From: Andrena cerasifolii
Lineage: Eukaryota > Arthropoda > Insecta > Hymenoptera > Andrenidae
DNA length: 64,000 bases
Assembly (NCBI RefSeq): GCF_050908995.1
Contig: NC_135125.1
Span: forward strand, 16,269,011 to 16,333,010
Direction: 5' to 3'
The notes beneath the pieces were generated by a model. The model did not search any database and had not been told where the DNA came from. It saw nothing but the letters and a program-made list of their open reading frames with translations. Below, piece after piece: positions 50,268 to 63,100 of this stretch. Position numbers and translations under genes: made by a program. The stretch's first letter is position 1; the number at the start of each line of letters is the position of its first letter.

Positions 50268-51946
50268 ATGCTTTCAGGAATAAAGGAGGCACGCGAGCTG
50301 TTTACGTCGGCTCGCGTTACAAAAGGCTTAATTAATGATTCCAGATTCGAAAATAGTTCTTCGGACGGCGGGGAGGGCAGTCAAAGAGGATCAATGGCGG
50401 TCGATATTTTGGACGAGGACCACTTCGCCGTGAGCGCGATAGTCACGGTCGGCATGCAGATTATTTTCTTTACGATCGCGGCGACCTTCCAGCTGGACAA
50501 GCTGACGGACTTCGCTGGCGGCACCAACTTTATCATCCTTGCCCTTCTCACATTCTTCCTCGGCCAAATGGGCAAGGTACTCTAATTATAATCCTGGCTT
50601 CCTACATCTACGTACACGCGAATGGTATGCATCAGGGGCCTGTGATGGAAACCGGGTGGAACTGCTCTTTTCTATAGGGAACATTTATCGTTGATACTTT
50701 TTACATCTTGACTAATAATACTTCCTATATAATTCTATATTTTCATCCCTTTTAGACGTACGACAGTCGTCAGCTAATGGTCACCGTATTCGTCTGCCTC
50801 TGGGGCATACGCCTCTCCGGGTATCTACTGTACCGAATCATCAAGATCGGTCGCGACAAAAGATTCGAGGACCGTCGTAGTAACGTGATTCGCTTCGCGG
50901 TGTTCTGGACGTTCCAGGTACATAACTAGAATGTACAGGGTGGTCCTGCAGAAGCAGACATTCTTGGAACAACAATTTCGTATTGCCGGGATATTAGTAG
51001 CTTGAGCTTGTTACATATTTGTTTTGCAGGCTGTGTGGGTGTACGTCGTGAGTCTACCGGTGATCATCATCAACTCACCGCGACACAAGATCCCGCCAGC
51101 CCCGAAGACTATGACGTCACTGGACAGCGCTGGTACAGGGCTGTTCATAACTGGTCTGCTGGCCGAGACCTACGCGGACCTGCAAAAGTTCTCTTTCAAA
51201 CAGGACCCCATTAATAATGGCAAATGGTGTAACGACGGTATGAGTTTCAACTCGTTAAGCGTGAAATCTGTATAAACTTCAAGCGCTACTAAAAGCCGAT
51301 TAATTGCAGGTCTATGGCGGCTGTCCAGGCACCCGAACTACTTTGGAGAGATAGTAGTGTGGTGGGGTATCTTTGTGATATCGTTGAACGTGATCGAAGG
51401 CGCCGAATGGGTCGCTATAGCTTCCCCGATCTTCACTACTTTCATCATTCTATTCTTATCCGGAATGCCTCTGTTGGAGAGGGCTTCCGACGAGAGATAC
51501 CGAGAGTAAGTCTCTATACTGCATCGCGTGCAAACTATCTGTTGAAGGCTGCCTCTGAACACTAACCGTGCTCGCCATTGCTTCGAATCTATATCGTTTG
51601 ATTACTCTTATACAAGTCTTTGAACAGGCTACACCCCGTTTAAAGTCATTCAGACTGACGTATTTACTTCATAGTCTTCTTAAAGAAGTTTGCTAATACG
51701 AGTAATCTATGAACGCTGGTATAATCATTCTGAATAATAAACGACACTTTCAGCAACTCGGACTACCGTTACTACAAGCAGTCGACGTCGCCACTGATAC
51801 CGATACCGCCCTCCATCTACGTCGAAGTGCCGTACTTCCTGAAGTTCCTCTTCTGCTGTGAATTCCCGCTCTACGATTCGTTGGACGTGAAGCCGCGGGC
51901 AGCCGTCACCGAGTCAACGTCGATAAGCCTCGCTGCGTCCACGTAG
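50268..51946 (+). CDS. DUF1295 multi-pass membrane protein (steroid-reductase-like)
   Basis: Member of the DUF1295 family, related to the C-terminal domain of 3-oxo-5-alpha-steroid 4-dehydrogenases; substrate unknown. Exons: 50268-50576, 50756-50917, 51030-51237, 51310-51505, 51754-51946, all GT/AG and in phase, giving 355 residues from the first in-frame ATG. A second ATG at 50394 (MAVDILDEDHFAVS) would give 313 residues and begins where family similarity begins as I recall it, so it may be the true start. About seven hydrophobic segments are visible, including VTVGMQIIFFTIAA, FIILALLTFFLG, VTVFVCLWGIRLSGYLL and FTTFIILFLSGMPLL. The signature GLWRLSRHPNYFGEIVVWWG (residues 227-246) is the family's presumed cofactor-binding motif, shared in outline with ICMT and sterol reductases. 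The C-terminus is a soluble Ser/Thr-rich tail. Confidence 0.9.
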
Positions 51947-53587
51947 CTATAGCCACACGCCGGACGTCCGAGTTCCGAGTCCGGCGTGCAGACAAGCACC
52001 ACGGCCAGCACAGCCTTCTAAAGAGGCTGGCAGCGCGCGGTAGTTCCTAGCTGGCTACTTGTCTAGCACTGGCCATGCCCAGTGCAGCTCCACTTCGGTA
52101 ATTAAACGAGAACCGATGGATTTTGCGCGGCTAAACTGTTGACGAATTAGTACGGTCGTTTCGGATTCCTTTGATTGCTTAGGAACGAGATTTCGAAGGC
52201 AGGAACTGCGGAAAAGTTGGGACGCCGCAGTCTTTGAGCTGCGTGACTGTTATATTAGCGGAGTGGACAATGCTGCTTTCTGGGCTGCAGAGGCAGAGTA
52301 ATCTTAACTTTGCTGGTTAATTCTAAAAGGGGGGATTGTAGAAGTTGTCGTTTCAAAGATTGATTACTGAATTGTTGAATATTCATTCGTGGGTATAGTT
52401 TAAGGTATCATCTGTTCAACTATCGTTTCTAGGATAGCGTTCGAAATAGCTTTGTGTAGCTTCTTCCTTTGAGTATATTGTGGGGAGGATGTTAGGGGGT
52501 GCTAGAGAGTATAAGAGGCGGAAGAAATTGTGTATGGGATTAGGATTGTACTTATACTACCTCGGATATGATGCTCTTGGTTTAAAACAGAGTTCATCGT
52601 GTTTAGATGAATGATAGATACAAATTACCAAAGTACATGTGCTATACTCTTACAAAACTAAAAGCTGTATAGTCTGCACTAAAACTTCCTATGAAGGGAT
52701 CACGTACTTCTCTTTTTCGTAAGATGTTTGCCAATGAACTCTATCACATCTTTAAACTCCATATCATTCTCTGAATGGATACGTATTGGTGTAAATCACT
52801 TTCAATTGTTGCTTGAGATTGGCATCCAATGTTTGCAACATCGAAGCAACTAAAGCACTGTTAACATCTTCACGGCTTTAGGATACAACTGAAAATATTT
52901 TTGGACCAGTAGGGACCACTTGTATGTTAGTTGCTTACGTCTACTTTTACACGCCTAGGAACCTGGCTTCTAAAAAGCAATTGCCAGTGTTAGGAAATGG
53001 CGACGAGTAATTTTAGGATAAAAACCAGTTGATCTTTAACAACTTGTTTAATACTCTAATGTTGCTTACTTCTAATCCATATACCTGTTGAAACATTCTC
53101 TGCAGACGTTGCGAAGCAAAGTTGAATGTTACATCGTAAGGCGATTAGAAGAACACTTAGAGAAATCTAACTGTGGATAGAAAGTAAATTAACGCGTAAC
53201 CAAAGTCGGATCCAATTTTTCTGAATGTAATTAAGGGATTGTCTGGACGATGCAAACTTCTTAATATTTAAACGAGTATTGTTATTGTGGTAGGAACGTT
53301 ATCGATTTGTGGAGTGAAATTTGTAATCCCGCCCCTTTCTCGTTGGATCCGCTTTTGTATATAATAAATTGATCGTAGTATTAAATTATAGCAATATCAA
53401 ACATATCCCAGTGCTGAGTAGAAAGCCATTACAACAACTAGGGATAATTAATCAATAAAGAGTATTATTAGCTGTATTCTTTTCGCAATAAACACAGGAA
53501 AAGTTGACTCTTAATTTTTTTACTATTAAACTGATGCAAGTACATCAGATTCTTGTTATTAATTTTCATACGTTAAAAAGAATACAG

Positions 53588-53626
<39 letters not shown>

Positions 53627-55609
53627 TAACACCTATGCCAAATTAGATGTAAAATGTTACATTGTAAACGATCCATGAGGGTTGTTTCAATCGTTTGTTG
53701 TTATGTAAATCTTCAGATTTTAGATAATAAACAACAGTTGGTCCAATTGCCTTTTTATTCTACATGTATCCTTATTATTCATTAAAAATGTAACGTGTAC
53801 AATGTTTGTTATTGAAAGTTGCCACAGAATTGCGTTTTAACTACTTTCTCAGATAATACTCCCAATTACTTCATTTCTTTTTCTACTTTAAAGAACATTT
53901 GCTATCAAAATACAAAAGTGCATAATATTTGACTTACCAGTCTTTGTACTTCCTTTTTCCGCAATACGAAGAAATAGATTAATGGGTATTGCGTCAGAGT
54001 GAATGGCTACAGAATATATAAGAAATTTGTTTCATAATTATTTTTTGTATTAATCATGTTTTTGGTAATAAATAACATAAAATTTACGTACAAATGTTGG
54101 CCTGTGTACTGATTGAATTAATAACGCTGTAATGAACTCTAACGCCGGGGCTCCTGTACAAAAAATCTTAAAGTACTACACGCATAATGGTTGCACACAA
54201 TAATTTACGTCCTACGATTTTCTCTTTTTTAACTTTCATGTTAACAGACTAGTTATAAAACTGACAACATATATCATCTCTTATAAAACAATTTTACGCT
54301 TCCACCATGATCGTATTAGAAAGTTTGAGATACAAAAGAAAATCGCGCGCATTACAGGAACTTCTCCTTTTGTTCTGCTTATTGTACGTTAGTAGCCAAT
54401 CTGAAAAACATGGGATACAGAGTTACGTTTCTTATTCGTAAAGAATCCATCGACGACATTAATCGTCGGGCAAAGTAAACGTTTCACAAAATAGAAGATT
54501 CGATATTTCTATTGGTCTCGGAGATTATACTCCCGATTACTTTCTGCATTCCTGATAAACAACAAAGAAAATGTTTAGTAAATGCTTATAAATGCAATGA
54601 TTGTATGTATCCTAATACACTCGCGCACGCGATTAACGTGCACCTTCAGCGTAATACTTCCTAAAAGTATTAAAACAACGTTTACTGTGATTGCTCCAGT
54701 CCTCGAAGAATATTTAAAACGCGTAACTTCAAAGTATTCTGTGCAAGTCTTACGATAGTACAGTGACGTGATATCATAGAAAATTTTGTAAAAAGTATGT
54801 TGCGTATCTAAACTAGTGTAACTTCATTATGCTTTGGCATTTTCGTTATATTTTACAATATAGAAATACTTAAAGAATTAAAATATCATGACTTTCATCC
54901 ATATAATTATTCCTTTCGTTTAAATCAATCGAGATATACATTTACCCTTTCGCTTTCTCTTGTCGTCCAAATAAACAATCCTCCCGTGAAACTTGCTTCC
55001 CGTATAAATATATACAAGATAAGAAATATTCATATGGATCACATGTAGCGGTTACTGTTTGGCACAATATTGTTGCAGAATTTCGTGATATACAATAAAC
55101 ATTACGTATTACGATTTTCAAGCAGGCGCATGCGGATCACGTTCCTCGAACACAATCGTACATGGCAGGTAGCGTCGTTAGCTGTCGTGTTACGTTACTG
55201 GGAAACCGCCTCCGCTCGATTACTCCTTTTAACAACAATAACGAACCATAACAGGATCTTTATACTATATTTCTATATATCAATCTATTGCTCTAATTCT
55301 ACTGCATGAGAGATGGATACTATGCCTGCAAAGTAAAACCTTTAACAACCGTTTGATATATGGGAATTAATATTGCGCCCCTATTCCGTCCGGGATTATC
55401 GACGCTTGTCGTCAACGAAGTTTATAAAACAGAAAATAAAATACCAAGTGTTCGGCGCCTCCGTCTTTCCATGATTCATTCGACGAGGTATTTACCTATT
55501 GATTACAATCTAATCTGATATTTGGCAGACACGTAGCTCGAACAGGTTGACTTTGTTGATGCGCAGAGTGCAATAAATACTTCTCTTATGTAGATTTCTC
55601 ATTTGGTAT
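51947..55609. other. DUF1295 3' UTR and intergenic region
   Basis: No coding exon is supported. Candidate poly(A) signals for the DUF1295 gene lie at 53363 and 53454. An AT microsatellite follows at 53588. The rest is AT-rich unique sequence; the part closest to 55610 should include the TIP-1 3' UTR on the other strand. Confidence 0.65.
53588..53624 (+). repeat. (AT)n microsatellite
   Basis: Pure alternating TA tract of about 37 bp downstream of the DUF1295 gene. Confidence 0.9.
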
Positions 55610-56208
55610 TTAAGTACTGGTCACGCCTTTGCGAGCTACTAATAGATTTAATACTGGATGCTTCCTGATATACGACACCGCTTTTTTATGGGTCACCATT
55701 GTGAAGTCGTATCCGTTGCACTGCAGAATCTTGTCGTGCATGCGGAGGCCACTTTTCGCCGCTGGCGATCCCTCGTGTACTTCGGTCACATAAATACCCT
55801 GAAATAACGAGACACCGATTAGAGAGCCGCGTCTCCTCCATCTCTGCGCCGCGTCGCCTCCGCTTACGTTATCTGTGTAGCCCTGCGGACTTTTCCTAAA
55901 GTCTTGATCGATCCCGCCGCCGATCTTGAAGCCACACTTCATGACCTCCTCCCCGTTCTCGTTAACCTCCATTTCCTTGTGCAACGTGATTGGTATCTAA
56001 AGAAGGATAACACTTAATTTGTAATTTGAAAGGCGCAGCCTTTGCACGTTCGGTGTTACTGTATAGACAGTGTTAGCCGCAGAGGCCCTACGCCCAGAAC
56101 CCCTGACAATTGTCTATTCGGCGTTGACCAGAAATCCCAGTGGAGGGAATTAGTGATACGTACGCTTAAGCATTCCATTGCAGTGCCAGCCTGATGCTGG
56201 AAAGCCAT
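55610..56208 (-). CDS. TAX1BP3: TIP-1 / TAX1BP3, single-PDZ protein, complete
   Basis: Small cytosolic protein made almost entirely of one PDZ domain. In vertebrates it acts as a competitive scaffold antagonist, binding C-terminal motifs of partners such as beta-catenin. Exons in transcript order: 56208-56164, 55996-55868, 55798-55610, all GT/AG and phase 0, giving 120 residues against about 124 in human. It starts MAFQHQAGTAMECLS; an in-frame ATG 12 nt upstream (MCAKMAFQ) is an alternative start. The carboxylate-binding loop is CGFKIGGGIDQD (residues 36-47), close to the family's GFSIGGGIDQD. GIYVTEV and SPAAKSGLRMHDKILQCNG are typical PDZ strands. His95 in TMVTHKKA is the class I specificity histidine. 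It lies downstream of, and in the same direction as, the Dscam-like gene. Confidence 0.93.
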
Positions 56209-56657
56209 TTTCGCGCACATAATGACGAATGTTGTGGCTTCTTTGGGCCCTGATTGACAATTACTTTCCAATGAGTCAACGTGTGGTCACCAGTCGCGCG
56301 CAAACACTGCATGTACCGACGCAACGGCGACGGGACGGAAGATAAATGGAAAGTACAATCGGCCGCTGTAAAGAGAAGAGATTGACGTTCGTCTCGAGTA
56401 AACGATTAACTGGTTAATGCTGGTTAACGTCTATCAAGCTCGGCGTTGTTGAGATCAGTTAAGACAATTCAGTTCTCACGTTGACAGCCATGCGTACAGC
56501 CCCGCTTACATAGATAGGAAAGTATCTCGGCAGATGGTGCACCTTGGGGAACGGTAGAGGGGGCAAACCCGCGAAAATTTGAATTCCTTAGCCGATCTAC
56601 ACACCAACAGGCGGTAAAACGAGTCTGTTTACAAAAGTTTCCATGAAAGTTTACAAG

Positions 56658-56844
56658 TAGGGAATTCAATCCCGGGATCCCGGCTGTTTTTTGGATTCCA
56701 TTTTTATATTTTTCAGTTGTTCATAGAGTAATTTACGTTTTTAAAAATTCTCGAATTTCTCGGCATAAGTTATAACTTGATATATCAAGTCCCGGGAATT
56801 TTAGAATCCAAAAAACAGCCGGGATCCCGGGATTGAATTCCCTA
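56658..56844. mobile_element. MITE family B, intact copy with TA duplication
   Basis: The element at 56660-56842 (183 bp) has perfect terminal inverted repeats of about 39 bp, beginning GGGAATTCAATCCCGGGATC and including GGCTGTTTTTTGGATTC. TA flanks it at 56658-56659 and 56843-56844. The core is AT-rich. A truncated relative lies at 15348-15505. TA flanks point to a Tc1/mariner-type mobiliser. Confidence 0.85.
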
Positions 56845-58217
56845 TTTACAGGGTTCTTATTCAGAGAAGCCTCCGTAATGCTTAAATATAAGAAAGTAAA
56901 GGGTTCCTAAAGGAAATTACCTTAACAGAAAGCTGCGAAGTAATTGTTCGGAATAAAAGGGTTAAGAGAAGGTGTAACAGTGACCATCACCCAGTAAATA
57001 TCTGTCCTTCTTTATTAACAAGCTGAGTTAGCATATCTCGTGAATGTTTGACACTTTGATACGACGTTCGATTGTTTTTATTCCATCCCTTCGTCTTCGC
57101 GTTAACCATAAACGGACGACAATTAACTCATCGAGTTCGTCCACGGATACTTATACAAGGATATGATACATAAAATCTAAATTCACACCATCCCCCATGT
57201 ACAAATAGTTCCCTCCATCGTTGTAGCTAACGTTACACCGACGAGTCCCTATGTATCACACGCAATCACGCAAGCACGCGCTCGCCACGCACGCTGGGAA
57301 AACGGCTTCCCTAATTCCACGTCCGAATTTTCCTCTACCTACGATCACGAGTTTTATGATCGAGAGTTAACCAGCAAATCATACGATCACCGTGCTCGTA
57401 CTTACACATTGCTGCATGATTCCGATATTCGTAGAGTTTGTCGTGTTTGTACAGTGTTAAGCGCGTAAACAGGCGTGTAATAAATTGTTCGGAATACCGT
57501 AAGAGGGCATACTCTGCGACTCTGCGTATTTAACATCTCAATTCCCCGTGAACTTGCATCCGCGCGAAAATCTGTGCCCCGATATACGTCACACCTAAGC
57601 AGCAATGCGTTGCGATTAGAAAGTACATTCTTGTGAATTTAAACAGCATCGTAAGAGCTTTACGTTAAATACATATCGACGCCATGAAATATAACCTCAG
57701 CGAAGAAGGAACTTTGGAGATCGAAGATGTAATCGTTATCTTTAGGAAGTTCAAATGAAGCTGACCTGGCAGTTTATTGGTTAACATCGAATTAAAGTAT
57801 ATCGATATGAATAGTGACGCCATTGAGCTCGGGAGCTCGGTAGCTCGGTATAGGTTAGTTTCACCGACCGTGACGCAGTATGGCTGAAATGTTCGACGAA
57901 AGTGTTTTATAGTTCCATTGAGAACGAATTGGTTATGGACGAGTGATTGTTTCCTGCCGCGAAAATAGACGAAGTATGCCCTCGTTTCTGAATAGCGGAC
58001 GATTAAAAAACGTACGATTATAGACGCCGTGTGAACGACACTTTGTTTAATTGTTACAATCAAGGCAATAGCCTTAAACTAATAGTCTTAGTGTACCGTA
58101 AATTCTGTTTGGCAGAAATCAACGTAAGCGTAATTAATTAGCCTCAGTCTCATTTTAAGAACGATGCATGAGGACCGGACTCCAACACGGTACTGGCATT
58201 TAAAAGTCCCAAAGTTC

Positions 58218-58301
58218 GATAGGTCGATCGTCGCGAGACTCGCTCGGCAGGTCGATCGTCGGAAAACTCGTACGATAGGTCGGTCGCCGTAAAGCTCGTT
58301 C
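58218..58301. repeat. Three-unit minisatellite of about 28 bp
   Basis: GATAGGTCGATCGTCG... repeats three times with units of 29, 27 and 28 bp (starting 58218, 58247 and 58274) and about 75 percent identity. Each contains the palindromic GATCGTC/GGTCG core. Confidence 0.6.
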
Positions 58302-60107
58302 GATCCGATCTCGACTCGAGTTTTACCGCGGAGTATTGCATTCCACCCTTTGCTTCCCTATGCATTTCGAGAATAAACAGCTACAATACTCTTTCGCGCA
58401 TTTGCAATGAATACGTTTGTTTCGAATCGTTTAAACCCTCTCTAGGCAATGTGTATCTTCTTTTTTTTCATAGTCGGTAATCGAAGTGCGCGGGACTTTC
58501 GAATGCAAGGGACGCGAAGGGTACAACCGTTTACACGTTTAATATAGACTATATTACAAAACTCGGTCGCGCGTCGTTGCGCAAATGGAAAACAATGGAA
58601 TACTTAAACGTTACCTTTGGCGTTAATTGATGATCGAGCTCGTTCTATGTTCGATAAATTGTTCACCCTCTAAATACGATGCATACATGTATATACACGT
58701 TAAAACGTATCGTTATACTCTGTCTCAATCACACGCCTCCCGCCGGGCTCGAATCTGCGCGCCCCGACGCGACAACCCGAGCCTCGAAACAAGTAATTAA
58801 CAGAGTTAATAAAACGAAACGTCGGGGCGCACAGTTGCGCCTGGTTAATGCCGATAATTAGGAATATTGTCGCGACTGGCCCTCTGCGCTAAACAGAGAT
58901 TGCCGTGACATTGAATAGCTAATTTCTTCTTAAACATCGTGGTAACGTAGTTCGTCGGAAAAAGGGGCACGACGGCGAGGTCGATAGGAACGTCATTGGC
59001 AGCATATTTGGCGTTATAACAAAGGAACGAAATAAGTCTAGCGAAACGTGTATAAACCCTTCGCCCGTAGAGTTGAACCCTAGTTGCAGCACAGTAAAAT
59101 GGTAGCACACATGTTTCTTAAATATCAAATGGTCTAGCTGAAGGTTGAGATCGACGTTCCCAATCGTACCGCCTATACCCATTTATTGGTAGACTAGTGG
59201 TCTTTTGTGCGGTGAATTGTAGAAGGAAATACGACAGTTCCATACATCCGGACGATGGCAGTAATCGATTCTCGATGCTGATTTCACTCCTCGCGCCCTG
59301 GTCAACCGCAGAGTCCCTGGTTAACAGCCTTGACTAATGATACGCATGTTCTATACTATACAGTAGACGATTATACACGAGTGTTATTCATTATTCCATC
59401 GCTAAATTGACTTGTCTCCTAACGTCCGACCGGTGTCCCAATCGTTCCCGCAGAATTCCCTTTAGGATATCGGTACGAGAGGCTCTAAGGTACCTAAGCG
59501 TTTGTCGTACTTTCATGTGGTGGTCGTTAGCTATTGTTCCGCGTAACGCGAGATTGGTCGATCGGTAGTGAAATTAAAACGGCAAGGTCGCGCGCAACGC
59601 GACGGCATCGCGGGGCGATCGATCGGAGGATATCTGGGTGCGAATTCTCTAGAAGATTCCGCCAATAAAATGGACGTTGCTCCGGCCACGGATCGCCGAG
59701 CGTAACTCCTCATTGAACCCATCGTCGGCTCTTAGTCACGATCGTGCCGCGCCCGCTCTCGGAGGCCGCAGCCTCCCGTCTTTATTTCCGCGAGACGCTT
59801 AGGCGGCGGACAAACGGTTACCCAAGGATTCACATCGTCTTTCGTAGATTCCCACTAGAATTGCCGAGTCTCGATCATACGTGTATGGTGAACTCTTGCC
59901 TCTCTTGCTCCTTTCTCTGCTGGTACCTGAAAATGAAGCCGTGCAACGGGGTGGTTGGTACCTTGCTCTGTCGCCGGTCAACGGTTTCTTTTCTTACTTT
60001 TGTCAATTATCTTTTCTTATTGGGAAGAACGTTAATTTTGGTAGCAGAGATATTCTTGTAATTAAAGAAAAAAAAACATGAGTCTCAACGTGTCAGCTTA
60101 CTACGGT

Positions 60108-63100
60108 CTACGGAGGTTCGTGTCGATACCTAGCGAGCATAGATTCGACGGCCTCGATCGGCAGTCTACCCAAGCTGCCGCCGTGGCGGGTCCCTGCCGA
60201 CAGACCTTGCCAGTCGCGATCACGATCACGATCTCGATCACGATCACGCTCGCGATCACGGTCACACTCTACGTCGCTCAATTCGCGGCTGTCGCTAAAC
60301 CCGCTTGGCGGCAACAACGTCATGTCCTCCACCGAACTACGCACAGTCAGATCAGAGGAAAATGTCTTAATAAAATAAAAAGTCAATCGAGACACGTGGA
60401 TGATTATAAGATAGTCGCCGTTTCATCAGACTCGATCGGGCTGGCAACTTAACTTGAACCGAGCTTGGAGTACGTAGATACGTCCGCCCGGTTTCTTTCA
60501 ATATGCATGGACTTGCTGCCACGATTCATCGATCGGCAATCGGTCCAAGTTAATTTGCTGGAATTTATCAGAGGGAGATGCTCTATTGCAAGGCATAGTT
60601 TTCTGAAATTTATGAAAGCCTGGCACATGTGGTGTGAGATTCTTCAGCGGTATCCTCTGTTAATAGAAAAATGTAGTCTCTCTGGTTCTTGTAGTAAAAT
60701 TGCGACTGATATAAAAATGCCCCTTTGTCCGTAGTTCCCACTTGCCCAGAGTCCTCTACATTTTTCCATCACTGGTTTTACATCAACATGAAGATTTCCA
60801 AGACCGTGATACACGAATACTGATAGTATAATCAGGACTGAGTGCTATGTGGAAACAAACAAACCTTGGCTACCTGCGAGTGGACCGGCTCGGCTGTCGG
60901 CTTCGTCGTCTCGCAAGCGAAGGCGAACCTTCGTTGTTGGACTCTGTACTCGACTCCACCCCTCGTGAAAATACATCTTCAAAGAAAGTTACATCCATTA
61001 AACAATCACAGAACTCCCCCCTCCCCCCCCCCAAACAAAAGGTCGACCACCCGCTAGGTGATCGCTAGGTGACGCTTTAAAGATCAAGCGCGGGATAAAA
61101 TGATTAATCGAAGGAATAAATAATATCGACAGGCGTTTACCTCTGCAAGGTTTCACCGGGACCCTGTAGCTAGGCCCCGCGCATTCCCCGCAAGGGCTTC
61201 CGGACGTGTCGCTGCCGGAACCCTGGCGGCTGGAGCGCATCTTGCTCTCGGCCTCCGCGATGCTGGGGAAGTAGCGCTGCTTGTGCCACCTTGGCGTTTT
61301 AGACCTGCACGTGAAAGAACACCAGAGAGAGGAAGAGAAAAGGGCGGGGAGCGGGACACCAAGCTCCATGCAAGCGGGGGCGGATTTGTATGTAGGCTAA
61401 GTACGCTGCAGCCCAGGCGGGAAATTTTGGAGAGCTGAAAATTTTAGGAAGCGTCAAATTTTGGGAAGTATCGAGTTTTGGGGAGTATTAAGTTTTGAGG
61501 AGTGACAAATTTTCAGCGAAAGAAATTGGGAAAGGTTTAAACACAGAGGCTTGAGACAACTTTAAAAACAATTCAGTGTTCCGTCATGTAGCGAGTTAGC
61601 AATAACTCAGATGTGAGTTGTTAAAATATTTGATGATATTTCATGGAAAGGGCGTGAGAGGCTTATTAGTCTATGTCAAAACCCCAAATCCGCCCCTGTA
61701 TGCAAGCAACTTCACAGGCACGCGCTGGGGTGTGTAAAGGATGGAAGGTCGAAGGGAAACAGTTACCTTTCGAAGTCCACGCTGGATCTGTCGTAATCGA
61801 TGTTGATGGCCTCGTTCTCCAAATGGCCGAACGTTTTGAATTGCATTGTATAATCGAGGGGGGCTGTGGTCACTGAACGATTCTCCCTTCCCGGCACGCT
61901 GAATGTTGCGTATGGGCTTATTTCGTACATTTCTGTGGAAAAGGATACCAACCTCAGCTTTAATATTCAGGCGATGGAGTTAATCTGGAGTTTAACATCA
62001 GCGTGCCTGATGAACGAACGTAGAAGGCTTACAAACATATGCGCGTATACCTGATCCATGGTCGTTGGACTTGTGGTTGTCCTGTTTCACCGGGGAGCTA
62101 GTGTAGACCTGATGATTCCTCCTGTTATCGCGCTCCGCCGTGGACTTCAGCTGCACCGTCGACACGCAGCTGGAAAGATGATGATGTTGCTGGTGCTGTT
62201 GCTGCTGAACCAGTCCCAGTCCCGACTGTTGATTCTGCTGCTGCCCAGGGAGCATCTCCCCCAAGTAATTCGTCCTGCAAACACACCAGCACTGTACACA
62301 CCCTCGGTCTTCGTGCAACAAGCACTTGCTCTGATTCTAGCGCACCTTCCACTGCGTTTCAGCATCACGTATCCCAAAATGCCGGCCGAGATAATGAGCA
62401 CAATGGCGCAGACGAGGGGTAGGACCACGTAGAGTACCTTATGATTCGGAATGGCCCTCTTCACGTCGTCCTCCATGATCAGATCATTAGGTGGGCCTAT
62501 ACTGACTCCACTCAGAGTGGTCGTTGCGAACTCCATTTGCGTCTGCGTCGATCCAGCGTCATTGTGAGCGGTTAAACGCAGACAGTACCACGAAGCGGTT
62601 TTCAAGTCTCGTATGACTAAGTTCTCTGTGGCTTTGCTGGCTACTAGGATCCACGGTTCGGTGCTAACGCGCCTTCGATACTCCACCGTGTAGTACTGAA
62701 TGGGACAGCCACCGTTTGGCCAGGATAGGAGGTTCAGCTTCACGGACGTGCCATTAGCGGAGATGATGTCCCGTTCTTTTGGTAACAACGGAGCTGCGAA
62801 CGTAGAATTTATGGGGATGGTGACTAGGATTGGTAGAAGATCAACTTCCAGTGTTCTAAACAGTTCGCCTGCAAATGGAGTATCTATGTTGTTATTTAGC
62901 ACGCGAGCTGAACGTACCAGTTCCTTTTGTCGTCGCGTTTATCAGGGGGCTCGGGTCCCCAGTTCCAACACGATTGTGCGCTGTTAGGTGTGCCATGTAC
63001 GAGGATCCGCATTTCAATCCCGATAGTATGAACTCCGTCTGTTCCGGCGATAACGCGATCTCCTCCCAGCCGCCTTGGTCCCTTTTGTAACTCAGCACGT

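Larger units (their letters stand above)
56209..60107. other. Region between TIP-1 and the Dscam-like gene
   Basis: Expected to contain the TIP-1 promoter and 5' UTR and the Dscam 3' UTR, both on the minus strand. No exon could be supported. A MITE (56658-56844) and a small minisatellite (58218-58301) are listed separately. Confidence 0.6.

Noticed and set aside
62051..62345. Continuation of the Dscam transmembrane exon frame to 62147
   Set aside because: A donor after KRSG at 62345 and an acceptor at 62275 restore a different frame with Dscam-tail motifs; the read-through peptide is not conserved.
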